Below, piece by piece: positions 10,641 to 23,238 of a stretch of DNA of 64,000 bases. The stretch's first letter is position 1, and each line of letters starts with the position of its first letter. A model generated the notes under the pieces. It was not told the origin of the DNA. It did not search any database and saw only the letters and a program-made list of their open reading frames with translations. The stretch lies in contig CAADRB010000034.1 of NCBI GenBank assembly GCA_900708905.1, positions 901,734-965,733 on the forward strand, in the 5' to 3' direction. The translations under genes were made by a program, and so were the position numbers. The stretch comes from Hymenolepis diminuta (lineage: Eukaryota; Platyhelminthes; Cestoda; Cyclophyllidea; Hymenolepididae).

Positions 10641-13440
10641 CGCCCTTTTTTAATCAAATAATAATACAATAATAAAGTATTAAGCTAATTGCTACATGTT
10701 ACCGTATATATTTTGAAATTTTGAAAAGGCCGACAACTGACAACAAGCATTCCCAAATCAGACATCCGAGAATTGCGAATAGACCAAATCACATAGTGCA
10801 ACAAGACTTGAAATAGGAGAGAGATGAAAGTAAAGTAGGAGAAGGAGAGGAAGAACGAGGAAAAAATACTGAGGAAAGGGTCCGAGAGCCGGACGTTTGC
10901 ATCGGGACAATTTTGCTGAGTTACCGCAAAGGCGAAGGTGAGGGAAAAAATAACTTTATATAAAAAGGTTTATATAAACATGTGGTTCGAAAGTAATTGT
11001 AAGAAACATCTAAGGAATAATCCTTCAATAAATCAATCAAAATTGTATCATGGACAGTGATTTTCGGCACAATTCAGGGAGCTGGTAAGGAATGCATTAA
11101 GGCAATCCTGGCGAATATACAGAGGGTAGAATTTTAATATACTTCATCAACGAAATTCTAAGAACAATTCGCCTTCCTTTTCATCCTCACATGTCTGATT
11201 TTGAAAGAATAACTTACATCCTTACACATTTAAAATAAATTATTAGTGAATGGTGAAAAATAACATGCACCGTCTGAAAGTATGCGCTTTAGCCCTGAAG
11301 TGTCCATGTAAACCCACCAAATCAGTTTTTTCTCTCTGAAATACCTAACCCACACGTAAACAGATTAATCTGACTTATTGTAAGTGAGAGTTTGCGAATA
11401 CCACCCTAGATAAAATCCATTTAACACAGCGATAATGAAAGAAGTTTTATATGCAAAAACGCGAAGTTATAGTTACTACTTGAATGCGAGGGACCTTGCG
11501 GGAATCATCCAATTCAAGCGAATATTAAATTCACTAAATTAAAGGAGGAAGGACATTTAATAATATTTATCCATTCATAAGATAGCCAGTAGGCCTATGA
11601 ATTGCGTAATCATTAAATTTGTATTTTTAATTAGAGCCTAATTCTTGAAGCATTATCTTTAAACTTAACCTTTATTTGCCTAATACAGTATCAGTCTTCT
11701 GATAGGCTGGATTGGTAAAATAAGATTTTCTGTCGTATCTTATTTCATTTGGCCTTAATTCTTTACAAATCGAGAGTTACTTACAGAAAAATCTTTCCTT
11801 TTAATATGTGCATGGCTACAGATATCTACGTTATCTGTAATTGTGATTCTTTTATCGATTTTTATCCAGTCAGTTACCTTCTTCACATTGTTTTGTGCTT
11901 TAATTATCCCCCGGCCTTCGAGCATTTTTTTAGATTTTCTCCGTTGCATAACACTTGAGTCACGATCATTACTGCTCCACCGAACCACATTTTAACCTTA
12001 CTGGTCAAAAGATTGCCACTCTATTCTTATCAAAGTATTCTCTCAGGACTCTGTTTAATTCCTATTTTGTGGTAAGTAAGTTTGTGCAACAGAAAGAGCA
12101 CAAATTTAGACAGTTTTCTTCACCCTACACTTTACTCTACTAGGCTAGAGTCTATATATGATGTATCTTTAGAGGTTGAATACCTACTAATGTACCTGAT
12201 TTCTCCAAGCTATTCCTCGGACTACACGTTCTATCTTATGCAAATCTTCACTACGGCAGTAGGATTGAGAGAGAGAAGACAGAACAGGGGTAAGCAAAGT
12301 TTTTTGGAAGAGAACCAGGAACTGCCAGTGTTGAAACAAAGAATTAGGGAATACGAGGTGAGACTTGGGTTGGCAGCAATGGTATTTCCAAAGCGTCGTG
12401 GAAAATTCAGCTTAGATTGATCAACAGATAGTTTGAGTCGAGCCATGGTTCAGTGATATTTAACATCGCACTAGGGAAAACTAAGATCCATTGTTAAAAA
12501 GGAGGAAATTTTGAAAGAAATTCATGAATTTTAGAATCGGAGAACCACTACATATCCATAACTAAATATAATATATATTTGGCTTTATTGCCATAATGAT
12601 ACAGTTATCCACTACACAATATAAAGACCTTGCATTTGAATATACTATTCCAATTTTTTCACTCATAATGAATATTCGTACATATTTGTTGATTGGAGTT
12701 CTCTCCGAGGAATGGTTACTGTATGCTGTTAGCCTTAAGAAGATCAGTAGTTTTTAGAAGAGGTATGCTTACTTTGACTTTGCTACCAAAAATAGCCTAA
12801 CTGACGTAATTTGGAGATACTTTTAATGCAGTATATCAGAATTCAAAACGTGTTGAATAAGTGATCGCTAATAAAAAAGTTCCTTTTATTCATTAGAATT
12901 GACATTTACCTCGAATTCTTTTGCACTTAATTTACATTGTTCAAATAATTCAATCAGATCATTTAACTTCGATCATCCGACTACTATCAAGAACCTGTCT
13001 ACTTTCTAGCAGAATGAGTAAATCTTGCAATAATTTTGCTGTTTATATAAATTTTCATAAAATGCTTGAATACCTCTTAATCCGTAAAAGAGATCCTACT
13101 GAAAATTTGTAATGGGAAACAGTAAAAGCAACCTTGAATTGAGCATGCTAAGTTTGCTTTCTATTTTATCTTATCTCTATTTTCTCCAACATTTTGGATC
13201 CCAATTTATTAAAATTACTAAAAATTAGGCTTTATTTAAGAAAATCTGAAAATTATAGATGTAGTCTTAAAGCAAAAGAAAGGGAATCCATATTTTTGGA
13301 AGTTTTGAGAGGAATTCTGTAAATTGACTTTTTTCTAGGGTACCAAAATAATAAACTTCCCATGTCTATCCGATAAACCGTCACAAACATTTAAAATAGT
13401 AAAGGGAAGATATCCTAGATCAGCTATGATAAATAAATTT
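10641..13440. other. Intergenic DNA, no gene seen
   Basis: The sequence includes a purine-rich patch at about 10800-10950. An open frame at 12082-12420 has a charged, coiled-coil-like C-terminal third, but its overlapping antisense frame is equally open and no splice context supports it. Sequence around 11690-11740 resembles 4755-4800, which suggests another very old dispersed repeat. Confidence 0.45.
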
Positions 13441-13563
13441 GCATTCTGTCACTGCTCCTATTGACTATAATTCTCCTATCCATTTGGCCGTTTCACATCA
13501 CTAGATATGCCCCAATGACTTCTGACTTGGCAGACGTATACATTGACTACTGTGCCACCAAAA
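13441..13563 (-). repeat. tRNA-derived SINE-like element, copy 1
   Basis: Read on the minus strand, it has an A-box-like TGGCACAGTAG near the 5' end and ends with a tail block that contains CAGAATGC, as in the other copies. It is diverged and the B box is weak. Confidence 0.5.
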
Positions 13564-16500
13564 CACACGGAATTTATCAACTACTGTTAATATGCACTCG
13601 TGCCTGGGAATGAAGTCTTCTCACAGATCTGTCACAGGCTAACCCGTAAATAACTCAATAGCCTACATTCAAGACGGATTTAGATGGGGTACTTTCGTTC
13701 TTCCTTCTTAAAATTTTTCGGAGCTATGTCGGCCATAGTACGCTGCATGAGGCAGCATTTATTATACGGATGGTTTGAGTCATTGGACAATTAATGGTTA
13801 ATATTAAATGTGCTTTTTTAGGCAAGCGCCCGATTATTCACAATTTACCAGATTAAACGAATTCCTATGCCGTTAACCGCCGTAGTATTTCATTCAAATA
13901 TTTATAAATTGGCATTAACACAACGAAAATGTTTTTTTTCGACACTACAACAGGCTTATTCAACTTGTTAAGTCTTAGAGATCGAATTTTCTTTGTCGTG
14001 TCTTTACAAGTTCCCTTTTTTTTATTTTATTAAAATCCCGTATCGACATCGAAGATTAGAAGAAAAGCGACCAAGTGTGTGCGTACTAATCCTCTCCAGC
14101 TGCCTTAAATTATAAAGCCCATAAGTACACAAACATCTGGCCGGAAAATCGTTGAATACGGAGTAGCCAACCAGAGAAAAGCATATGATGAAATGCTCGC
14201 GCCTAGAGTGCAGGAGTAGAACTCTGGTGTCCCATAAAACAAATTTGTTTGGAAATTGAGAACAGAAATTTACCTATACTAACAATGATAATTTTTCTTA
14301 AGTAGTGACTGGGTGGGGAGAAATCAGCATATTAAACTTTCTTCTGAGTAGGATAAAATGTATTGTCTAGGAATCCGAGTTCGTTGTTTTCAACAAAAAT
14401 TCAAATAATTTTTAAACTCAAATGCATTTTCATTGTAATTTGTACCTTTTATTTCGTTCTTTTAAAAAACTTTTACTCTTATAGCTAATTATTAATAATT
14501 AATTGAAGGAGTGCAGTTTTATCCGTAGTCACAATCTTAAATGTCAACTTTAATAAATTAAATTAACTCCGTTTAAATGTAAAATAATATACTAGGGGAA
14601 CCTGCCACGATTGAATATTTAAACATTGAGATTCAAATGAACTCAATCGATAAGGTCGACAACAAAAAATTGCAATTAGTTAATCATCTTTATCATTCAA
14701 GATTTCTAAAAATAGTAAATATTTATATCTTTTATTAGATGACGTCCATGCGAATGCAGTCCTCCAGAAATTTCCATGCTAGCACTTCAAGTGCGTCACT
14801 CTATCCTGCCACACTAATGACATAACTAGGTAAAGTACACAAATACGTTGTCTCAACATCGTACAAATAGAAAGGTGACACAATTATCGACCTCGCTCCA
14901 AACAAGTTAATTCTACAAAAAAACGTTGTCTATCACCTATTAATGACTTCTTCAAGACTTTAGTTGACATGGATCGAAAAAATTAATATAGTATCACTTT
15001 AATTAATGTAATGTTCTCCTAGCGTCAAGGAGAACACTGAATTTTATCTCACTGCCTCCATAGGCTGGTTTTAAATGAGCGTAGTAATTATCTTACTTTC
15101 AATTGTAATGACATAATTGCATATGCTTTTAATGTTAATTTATAATTATTAACCGTTTATTTGATGAAACTGGCATAAATTGAAATATGCGGACATTCTT
15201 AAAGTCTTACTTTTGGCAGAATGGGCAGAGAGATTTGGGAGATTAAATCTTCTTCTATTCATTATTTAGATAGGATTGGAGAAAGTGTGTCGGAATCTTT
15301 TTGTTATTTCCCGTAATTTGATTAGGTTATCCATCCGCCTCCTTTTAAGTTCAGTATGCATCGCCTTAATTGTCTCGAAGAGGGAATGATAGAGATCAGA
15401 AATGTGAATGAAATTCTGACAGATGACGTTTTAACAACTTTAGAATGTTATTAGATTTGAAATGTCGCCTGTGATTACTTTCAAAAACCGGAAATTATTA
15501 TGGCACTTGTTACTAAGATTCTGGTGTGAAATTTCAGAATTTTCATACATTGATTGATATTAAAGAACCTTTCTCAATATCAGAACTCAAGATTAGGCGA
15601 GAAGCTTAGAAAATCACCTCAAAAGCATTTAGAAAGAATTATCTTAACAATCAACCATATATAATGGACGATCGAATTTGCTTAAAATATATTAAGACTC
15701 GTAATAAATATCTTGCAGGAGACAGTGCAAGAAAAAGAGCACTATATAGAAACTTTTTTGTCGAAAAACTAGTCACGCGGAAGAAATAACAAAAGTTTGT
15801 GAATTGAAAACCCTTGAGAAAATCAAAATTATAAAAATGAGCGTCAAAGTTCTTTTAGCATATATTTAGGAAGGAGTTTTAAATATTCCCTAACCACTGG
15901 TCACAGATTTAAGCTGGCTAAATTATTGTATTGACTAGATACAGGAAAAGGTTGGTCATTTCCGATTCTAATTAGAGTTTTCATTGACTGTTTGACAGAG
16001 AGGTGTGACATTAGGTCTTTGTTAACCAAGGTTAATCACCATTACTCAAAGTTAGCAAAAATTGAGAAAAAGTAGTGATTTTAGCTGTGTCAATATATAT
16101 ATATATATATCAGCAAACGGATGATTAACAGTCCGCTTATTGGACTCTTCTTATGCAGAATTATTTTATTTGCATTTATAATTATAGATATTCAATTTTA
16201 ATTCAAGTTTACTTAAATTATTTGATTGTTTGTGTACTATATAGCTAATCTTATTCCATTATTCCCTTGGAGCGCTTAATTTATCGAAAAACTTAAAATA
16301 AATATCTTTCGGCTTATTGGATTAAAAAAATAAGTATTACCTCTTAAGGTTCTACTGATTAAATTTAGCTGATCTTGCACTTTTATGAGTACTATTAAAA
16401 GAACAGCTTTGATAAGGTACGAAAGAAACTGTTCCAAAACATATTTGATAATTCTTAAATTGATTTTTCCAAATCAAACTTCTCACCAGGAAAGGCTTCT

Positions 16501-18119
16501 GGATGCCTTTCGTATAATGAGGTAAACTAAAGAATTTGAATAAATAAGGCGGACGCTATATCTACAATATAAAGGGCATACAATGCTTTCTAGCTTAGTT
16601 CTAACTACCTAAAATCTGTGCAGAAATGAAGATGGGTGTGAATCTACCGTTTAATCTTTAGATTTTTTGTTGTCGGCTACACGAAAAATTAGATCCATCT
16701 ATTGAAAACTGCGATTAAAGGAAAAATACATGCGTGCAATCCCTTGTCAAAGAAAACTGACTTCCATGAGATCTCTAGTCGAAATTAACTTCTCAAGAAT
16801 TCCGCAGTGAAAGGGATAAAGGAGAGCGAATTATACCTCAAAATCATAATATGTTTTTGTCTTCATTTTTCCTCATGTTTCACTTTACTTTGACTCTGAT
16901 AAATGTTCGATTAAAAGCTTTTAATTTTCCAGTAATATCTTTTTACGAACGTTAGGTGAAATTATCTAAATGAAAAAACTTCGATTTCACTTTCATCAGA
17001 GTATTCTAAATTATGCTGGATTTTGAAGCCAACAAGTAAAAAACATCGTAAATAAACTTAAAGAAACTACACATCTTAGCTTGTATAAGTTAATCGTCAT
17101 GCAGCTATTAAGATTAAATAAGTACCACCACCTTACTTTCTAAATTTATGGAGTTCTAGATGGACGACTTCCCCATTATTGATCAGGTTATAACTACTTG
17201 AGCAACCTAACAATGTCTTAATCTCGTATTCCGACATGTAGTACAAATTTCCACCCCACTCGAAATAAGATGAAGGCAGATAGATAAACCAAAGCACCAG
17301 CATTGGAGAATTGTCAATATTTCATGGAAAATAAAATTATAAACTTTGTAAATCCCCATCTAATCCTTATGGTTGATGTGGACTGAAATAATTATTCAGC
17401 TATTACCTATTTTTATTTTTCGAAATCATACTTTGGGACCAACCCGTATAATTTTAAACTATGAATAATGGCGATTTTTAATTTCCAATTGGCTTGTTCC
17501 CTAATCCTCAATTAAGAACTATTTGACATAGGTACAAATAATCCAGGTAATCAACATCTACTTGAAACTTCATGAAATGACCGTAATTAACTACTATATA
17601 GAGCGATCCAGCATATAAATGTAAAAGCAGACCTACAAATAGTTTTCCTTGTATAAGTCGAAATCTGAAGAACTTTTAAATACACAATCAAACCCGATCA
17701 GCTGCTTGCCTCATATTTTGTCATAAAACAAATTACGATGGATTTACGACCATTACTGTCTGAGCCAAAGTTCCTTCATAGAGAGCACAGGTGCAGTAGT
17801 TAAGCGGGATTTATTTTAATTCGGACTTCAGCATTGTATATAAAAATTTATCCACCGTCAAAGCATTTGCCGGCATTTTAATCATTCATGAAGTGGCACA
17901 ATAATATCAATACCAATGCAGGTCATTTAGCACTACTTAGCGCGCTCTGTTAAGTTGTTTTAATTCTATAAATCTCAGCATACACCGGGTAACTGTTGTT
18001 CAGATATAAAAATCGGAGTAGTGCAACCAACCATTTGTCAAATGTGCACAATTCCAGATGCTAACTTTCTCCTGTCATTAAACAGAATAAGTATGAAATA
18101 AGTGGCCACGAAATCACAT
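13564..18119. other. Intergenic DNA, no gene seen
   Basis: AT-rich DNA without a supported exon. A weak R3-like stretch lies at about 16790-16930 (GGGATAAAGG block followed by a CTTCATTTTTCCTC stretch). Confidence 0.5.
16093..16110. repeat. (AT)9 microsatellite
   Basis: Nine uninterrupted AT units in an intergenic stretch. Confidence 0.95.
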
Positions 18120-18400
18120 GAATTACAAGAATTTATATCTCTCTTCGTGAAAATTAGTGCAACTGTCTTCAAAACTTATCTTTAATATAATTAAGCTCCT
18201 TAAGTACCCTGAAGGTGTTAAGGACGAGGTGGCATGAATTTTAACCCGAGCTCCGGCGACAGCTTCATATTTTACCTTTCTCTTCATTCGGTAACTGTAA
18301 TACTTGAAGTTATACGTTTTCATGTTAAAATCGTATTTGTGAAACGAAAATTGACTGATCAGCTTGTTGATCAAATGGACTTAATATATTAATAATATAT
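18120..18400. repeat. Dispersed repeat family R3, copy 2
   Basis: This is the clearest R3 copy. It has GGTGTTAAGGACGAGG, then CCGAGCTCCGG, a TTACCTTTCTCTTCATT stretch, TTAAAATCGTATTTG and CAAATGGACTTAAT. The last two blocks recur in order at 33350-33400. The last recurs at 43280 as AAATGGACTGAAT. Confidence 0.55.
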
Positions 18401-19978
18401 AAAGAGGACTTTATCAAGAAGATAAAACCGATTTTTTTGAATTCATAAAAATATTAATGCCATTACTTAAAGTCCAAGATCTATCAACCACTTCAGATAT
18501 GTAGGAATTACATATAACTACTTTGTTTAAAGAATATGTATTCCTTGAAGTTAGAAGTGTCTGTTGCAAGTACTCAATTTTTGATCCAAAAATGATCTCC
18601 TAAAGGATCGCCATATGCTTAAGTGTTCAAGAACATGCCGAGTTATTGACGCACCAATCGTGATGAATTACCACAGAAGTACATGTTCAGATCGATGCAA
18701 AGATCGTCAAAATTTGTCATAAAAACTCAAGGGCAGAGGTTTCCTAACCGAGTCCCAAGCGGCTTAAGAAACAGCAAGTGAACGCTCATATAAAATTAGA
18801 AATTCAAGTTAAAAATCATGAATTTTCCCTTCATTTTTCATTTTCTCATAAGAAAATAATTAAACTACTTGATTATTAAAACAGGAAGTTAGTTAACAAT
18901 CGCCATGCATAGAAATTTATTAAAATAATCTCCCCTAAATTCCGGGCAGACTTACCTAGTCGCATATTTACATTTCATCTCTAATCTGGATTTTTAATTT
19001 AAAATTCCCAGGGCAAATAGCCGAGTTACAACTTGGCCCTGAACTAATTTGTCATCATTTTTCTACTCAAACGGAAAAGCTCTTGCTTGATTGGCTGACA
19101 CCAACCTAATAATTCCCACTGCTTTATTGGATAAACCCTTTTCCTGCCTTCTTTCTCTTCCACATGCTTGCCCGCGAGAGAAAACGAAACAAGCCATAAG
19201 GTGACTCATACACTAGGCATCTATCTTTATTTTAGGACATAGAAGAGAGGCAGCAGGCTCTGAGAATTAATGTGTGAAGTTTATACTGCTTGTGCTGTAT
19301 GCTGTTTTTTTAATACTTTGTCTTAGTATTCTTCACCGAACACTAGTATTGTTAACTACTGCGAAATAAAAAGGAGTTACAGAGCCGTTCGTTGGCATTA
19401 TCTATCAAGAATTTGTTTGATTATGCAAAATAGTAGGAATACACTGGCCCACACGAGTTTGATGTATCTCGATGCACTAATAACAACTGTCAATTTGATC
19501 AAAAGAAAATGAAAGGTTAATATTAATTTCGAAGATACCAATTAAAATACCTAAAGTTATAAGGGAAAGTTTCAGTTGAGAGAATTAAAAATTTCCCTTG
19601 AACAATAGCTTGGAACATTTGAAATCGTTAACGTCTATTAAAACTTAGGTGGATACAAATGACACTATACGTCGGTTTACTAAATAAAGGATTGCGTTTA
19701 TTTGCATTTACGTCATCATGTAATTCACAAATCTGGTCTAGTTTGTTTGGTACCAGAGGAAATCCTACATCCGAAACAGAACGTTTTAAAAATTAGGTGA
19801 TTGAGTTTGCTAATCATAATTGTTGCGGTGCTTTTGGAATAAATTAGTTAGTTTTGCAGCTAGTGAGTATCAGTTTAGCTTTGCTCATCTGAGATGCAAT
19901 ATTAAAAGTCTCATGCCACCTGTGGAAAGTGTTAGTAACACTTTATTTCTATAGAGAATAAAGCTCTTTTGAGAAACC
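18401..19978. other. Intergenic DNA, no gene seen
   Basis: No coding exon is supported. A pyrimidine-rich, higher-GC patch lies at about 19080-19200. Confidence 0.5.
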
Positions 19979-19979
19979 C

Positions 19980-20080
19980 GCATTCTGCCACCCCTCCTAT
20001 TGACCAGATTTAGCCAGTGTAGTTGGCCATCAATATCACTTGATCAACACCGTAGAGCATCGATCCGGTTAGATCTAAAC
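19980..20080 (-). repeat. tRNA-derived SINE-like element, copy 2
   Basis: On the minus strand its 3' part matches the plus-strand copy at 57188-57310: CAACTACACTGGCTAAATCTGG against CAACCACACTAGTTAAATCTGG in parts, both followed by a G-rich stretch and GGCAGAAT. A degenerate B box precedes this part. The A-box end is not clear. Confidence 0.65.
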
Positions 20081-22194
20081 TATGGTCAGCTTAAACGTTT
20101 ATTACTACACCAAATATTTGCTGATTTTAGCACACGAAATTCAAGTAGCTTGGTCAAAGCATTTACTCATTGCATTATTCGTTGATGCGTCACTAACTTA
20201 AATTTTTTTGCCCACGATTACGCTTGCACGTGCCTAGATGGGATGAGTCTATCCCCCTTATTGGTTACAGCTTAGCCAATGTAAGCACTCCTTTATTTTC
20301 TACTTTCTCTTAGCATGCCAGCGAATCGCAATCAATACTTGAAGATGATTTGCCCTTTTGCTTTCTGATTAACCCATTATGTCCCTCTGTCCTAATATAT
20401 AGAGCAGCAAATAATTTAATTTACAAGTCATATTATGATAAAATAATCAAATTATCACAAAAAAAGAAAATCAGGATTTTCTACTTTATATTTTAAATGA
20501 CATCATTTATTAAATTAAATTTTTTGCTGTCCTAAATACAGGAAGGCAGGACAGATAGAAGTCTACAATAATTGGATTTTAATTTAAGTGGCATGAGAAA
20601 AGTTTAAATTCAGAATGGAAATCCTCGTCTTTGTGTGACAATAAACTGTCAAGTCTTCGAGCTAATTTTTATCATCTGTGACCTCTATCACATTTGATCA
20701 CCTTGATTTCAATGACCCGTCCAGACTCGGTGTTGTAAAAAGACACAAGATGATGGAGATGACCAGGGACAGGATGTTATTCATTTGAAAGACTCAAACA
20801 ATATTTCCTTATTTTCAGCTTCTTAATCGTCGTGTACTTATTCCTACCTTGTCTACTGGATATTAAATGTCTAGAAACTAGTGACTAACCATATATATAT
20901 ATATATATATGTATACTTTCCACCAGGCTCGACACCGACATTTTCTGTTTTTACCACATGTCTACTTGGCTCTCTTTTCTTCAACTCCTAGAGTCGGGTT
21001 CTTCAGCCAGCTCCTTCCACCGTCTATTCTTGTAGCCCTCTCTCTTTCTTTTATTTTGTTTAGTTTTATTAAATTACAGTCTTAACAAAATCTTTTGTCC
21101 GATTCTTACTCTTTAGAGCATTGTATTCAGTGGCTCTAGTATTTAGCCTACAATTCAGTCTTGAAAGTACGCTTTTTATTTTCTAAGAACAGGTTCTGTA
21201 AATTTTGATGTTACGAATGAATTTCAGTGTCATGTTGAAAGCACACAGACTAATTTATTGTGGGGATACTCTCGATCCGATCAGTGACGAAAATCTTCGA
21301 CTTTCATCAACTTTGATGGGACAGCCGCATTCCAGTTTCCATCTGCATTAAAGATAAAAAATTTACCTTTTTTATTTAATCTGGTACCTCATAGATTAAC
21401 TTTATATTTTGAAAGAATTCCACTTTAAGCATGATCAGTCTACAGTTATTCCTAGAAGCGCCCTTTACTAATAAGGGAAGCCAATAACAGTTTTACATGC
21501 AACTAATTCCACACTCTATAAATCATTTGCAAAACACTTGAAAAACCAAACAGATATACGCCATGAATATCATGCTATAAAGCACCACAAGAAAAGTGGT
21601 TAACAGCAAGAGCAACATTCTAATACATTTACGTTAAATGCAGTAGTCGAAATTCTTTTGCAAACAAACAAGAAAGTGCATTAAAAATGCTATTTGAAGG
21701 TGATAGCTTATCTAAGAAAACAATATTTCATTCTTGACTTCTTTTCTTTATAAATCATATGAGGAATGACTTATTACTGGAGTAAATTGCTACTTTGTCG
21801 GACTCATTTTTAACCAAGTAAAATTCTTTTTTTAAGCTTTACAAACCAAAATTAACTGCCAGCGCCTCGAGACCGGTCACAGAGATCATCCATTTAAACT
21901 TGACTATAATAATCGTCTTCCCTGTTCAAGGTAACTGAAGGCCTCTGTCTTGAAAAGAATATTCTATTCAATTTTTAATTTTAAAAAGTATGAATTACAG
22001 CACTCTGTACAGTATTTCATTACACATACATTCAATTATTATTTCCTACAGTAATACAAAAAAATTTTGGTGAGCACCCAAAATTGGCTAACAGAGCCTA
22101 ACAAATGATAAAGGGAAGGGGATGAGGAAGTGCTGAGAGCAGCGTAAAGGTATCGGAGGTATGAATCAGGTTGCACAATACTAATTAAATGGAT
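20081..22194. other. Intergenic DNA, no gene seen
   Basis: No exon is supported. A pyrimidine-rich, higher-GC patch lies at about 20930-21060, next to the (AT)10 run. Confidence 0.5.
20891..20910. repeat. (AT)10 microsatellite
   Basis: Ten uninterrupted AT units. Confidence 0.95.
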
Positions 22195-22440
22195 GGCTCA
22201 AATTCCAAATTCCAAATTTCGTCATTCGTCCCCTGCATTATAGCGAATGCTTGGCTCTGATGTTTGGTACTTATTGACCGGTTTTTCAATTAAAAGTATC
22301 GGTCCTGTCATTTTAATTCATTTTTCTTCCGATGATTAAAAAGGGAATGTGATCTTAAATAATATTTAGTAGCTTAGAGTTTTAACAAAGCACAAACGAG
22401 ATAGCTGCAAATTTTAAGTTGGCAGAGCTGTGTTCACACC
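22195..22440. repeat. Dispersed repeat family R2, copy 2
   Basis: It has AAATTTCGTCATTCGTC, TACTTATTGACCGG (also exactly in the 32300 copy), a TTTTCTTCC block, GTGATCTTA and a TTTAGTAG block. The same order is found at 38470-38720 with substitutions. Confidence 0.55.
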
Positions 22441-22692
22441 TCCCTTGAACAATATTTCATTTTACATATATTTCATATAGTATGGAATATTAGTAGATAA
22501 GAATGTATATTTTAGGAAATAGTAAACTTCTGTTGACAAAAAGTTATGTCTTTTTAAATAGAAAATTGTTCATTTGCCCTAATGTGGTGCTGTGGTAAAT
22601 ACAAGTAAATAATTCTCAGGCCCATTTGGTAGAGCGTTTTTCAACGCTTATCTTGACTTTAAAGTGGGACCATGGAGACCTTCTAATGAGAG
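22441..22692. other. Short gap between repeats
   Basis: AT-rich, nothing recognised. Confidence 0.5.
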
Positions 22693-22838
22693 ACTCGAAT
22701 TCCTCCACCCTCTATACTAGCCAGACATAATCAATTCTATTGGCCATTCCACTCACTGGGTGTGTTCCTTTTGAGAATCGAACCCGTGACCTCCGATACA
22801 ATAGACCTGAAGGTGATCAATGCGTCATCGGCGCAGAG
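22693..22838 (-). repeat. tRNA-derived SINE-like element, copy 3
   Basis: This copy has the best B box: on the minus strand GGTCACGGGTTCGATTCTC, which contains GGTTCGATTC (22775-22785). It is preceded by a head with GATGACGCATTGATCACC. The body TGGCCAATAGAATTGATTA, TCTGGCTAG and a purine-rich end follow. The B box plus the shared body show an RNA polymerase III-type SINE rather than a functional tRNA: no acceptor stem closes around it. Confidence 0.75.
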
Positions 22839-23126
22839 TAAATGCAAATGATGGTTCCAAAGGCCTGTGGAGCAGTAGAGGAAATACTGAGATGGAAATA
22901 ATCGAATTCAGAATTTTTAATGGCATTAAATAGGATACGATAGGAAACACAACAAAATTATCACAACATAGTTATCAACCAAACTTCCAGTTCTGCACTT
23001 TAAGATGCGTAAAAGATGAAAAATCACCATTGTTATTATATGAATAAGTCTCAAGCTCACTTAGAAAAAAATTATTACTCGACAACCATCCTGGGTGGAG
23101 TTATAGAGCTTCCTCCACGAGAAAAA

Positions 23127-23238
23127 CGAATTCTGCCACTCCTACTATTAATTAGTCTTAACCGGTGCGATTGGTCATCCGGAGTGTGCGCCGGTAGGTC
23201 TCAATCCCAAATCAGCGCTTAACTGCTGTTCCATGCGA
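23127..23238 (-). repeat. tRNA-derived SINE-like element, copy 4
   Basis: On the minus strand: GGGATTGAGACCTACCGG (degenerate B box), GATGACCAATCGCACCGG, GTTAAGACTAATTAATAG and GGAGTGGCAGAATTCG. The 3' end is nearly the same as in copy 2. Confidence 0.7.

Noticed and set aside
12082..12446. Overlapping open frames on both strands, one with a charged coiled-coil-like end
   Set aside because: Both strands are equally open, there is no motif and no splice support; chance is the simplest explanation.
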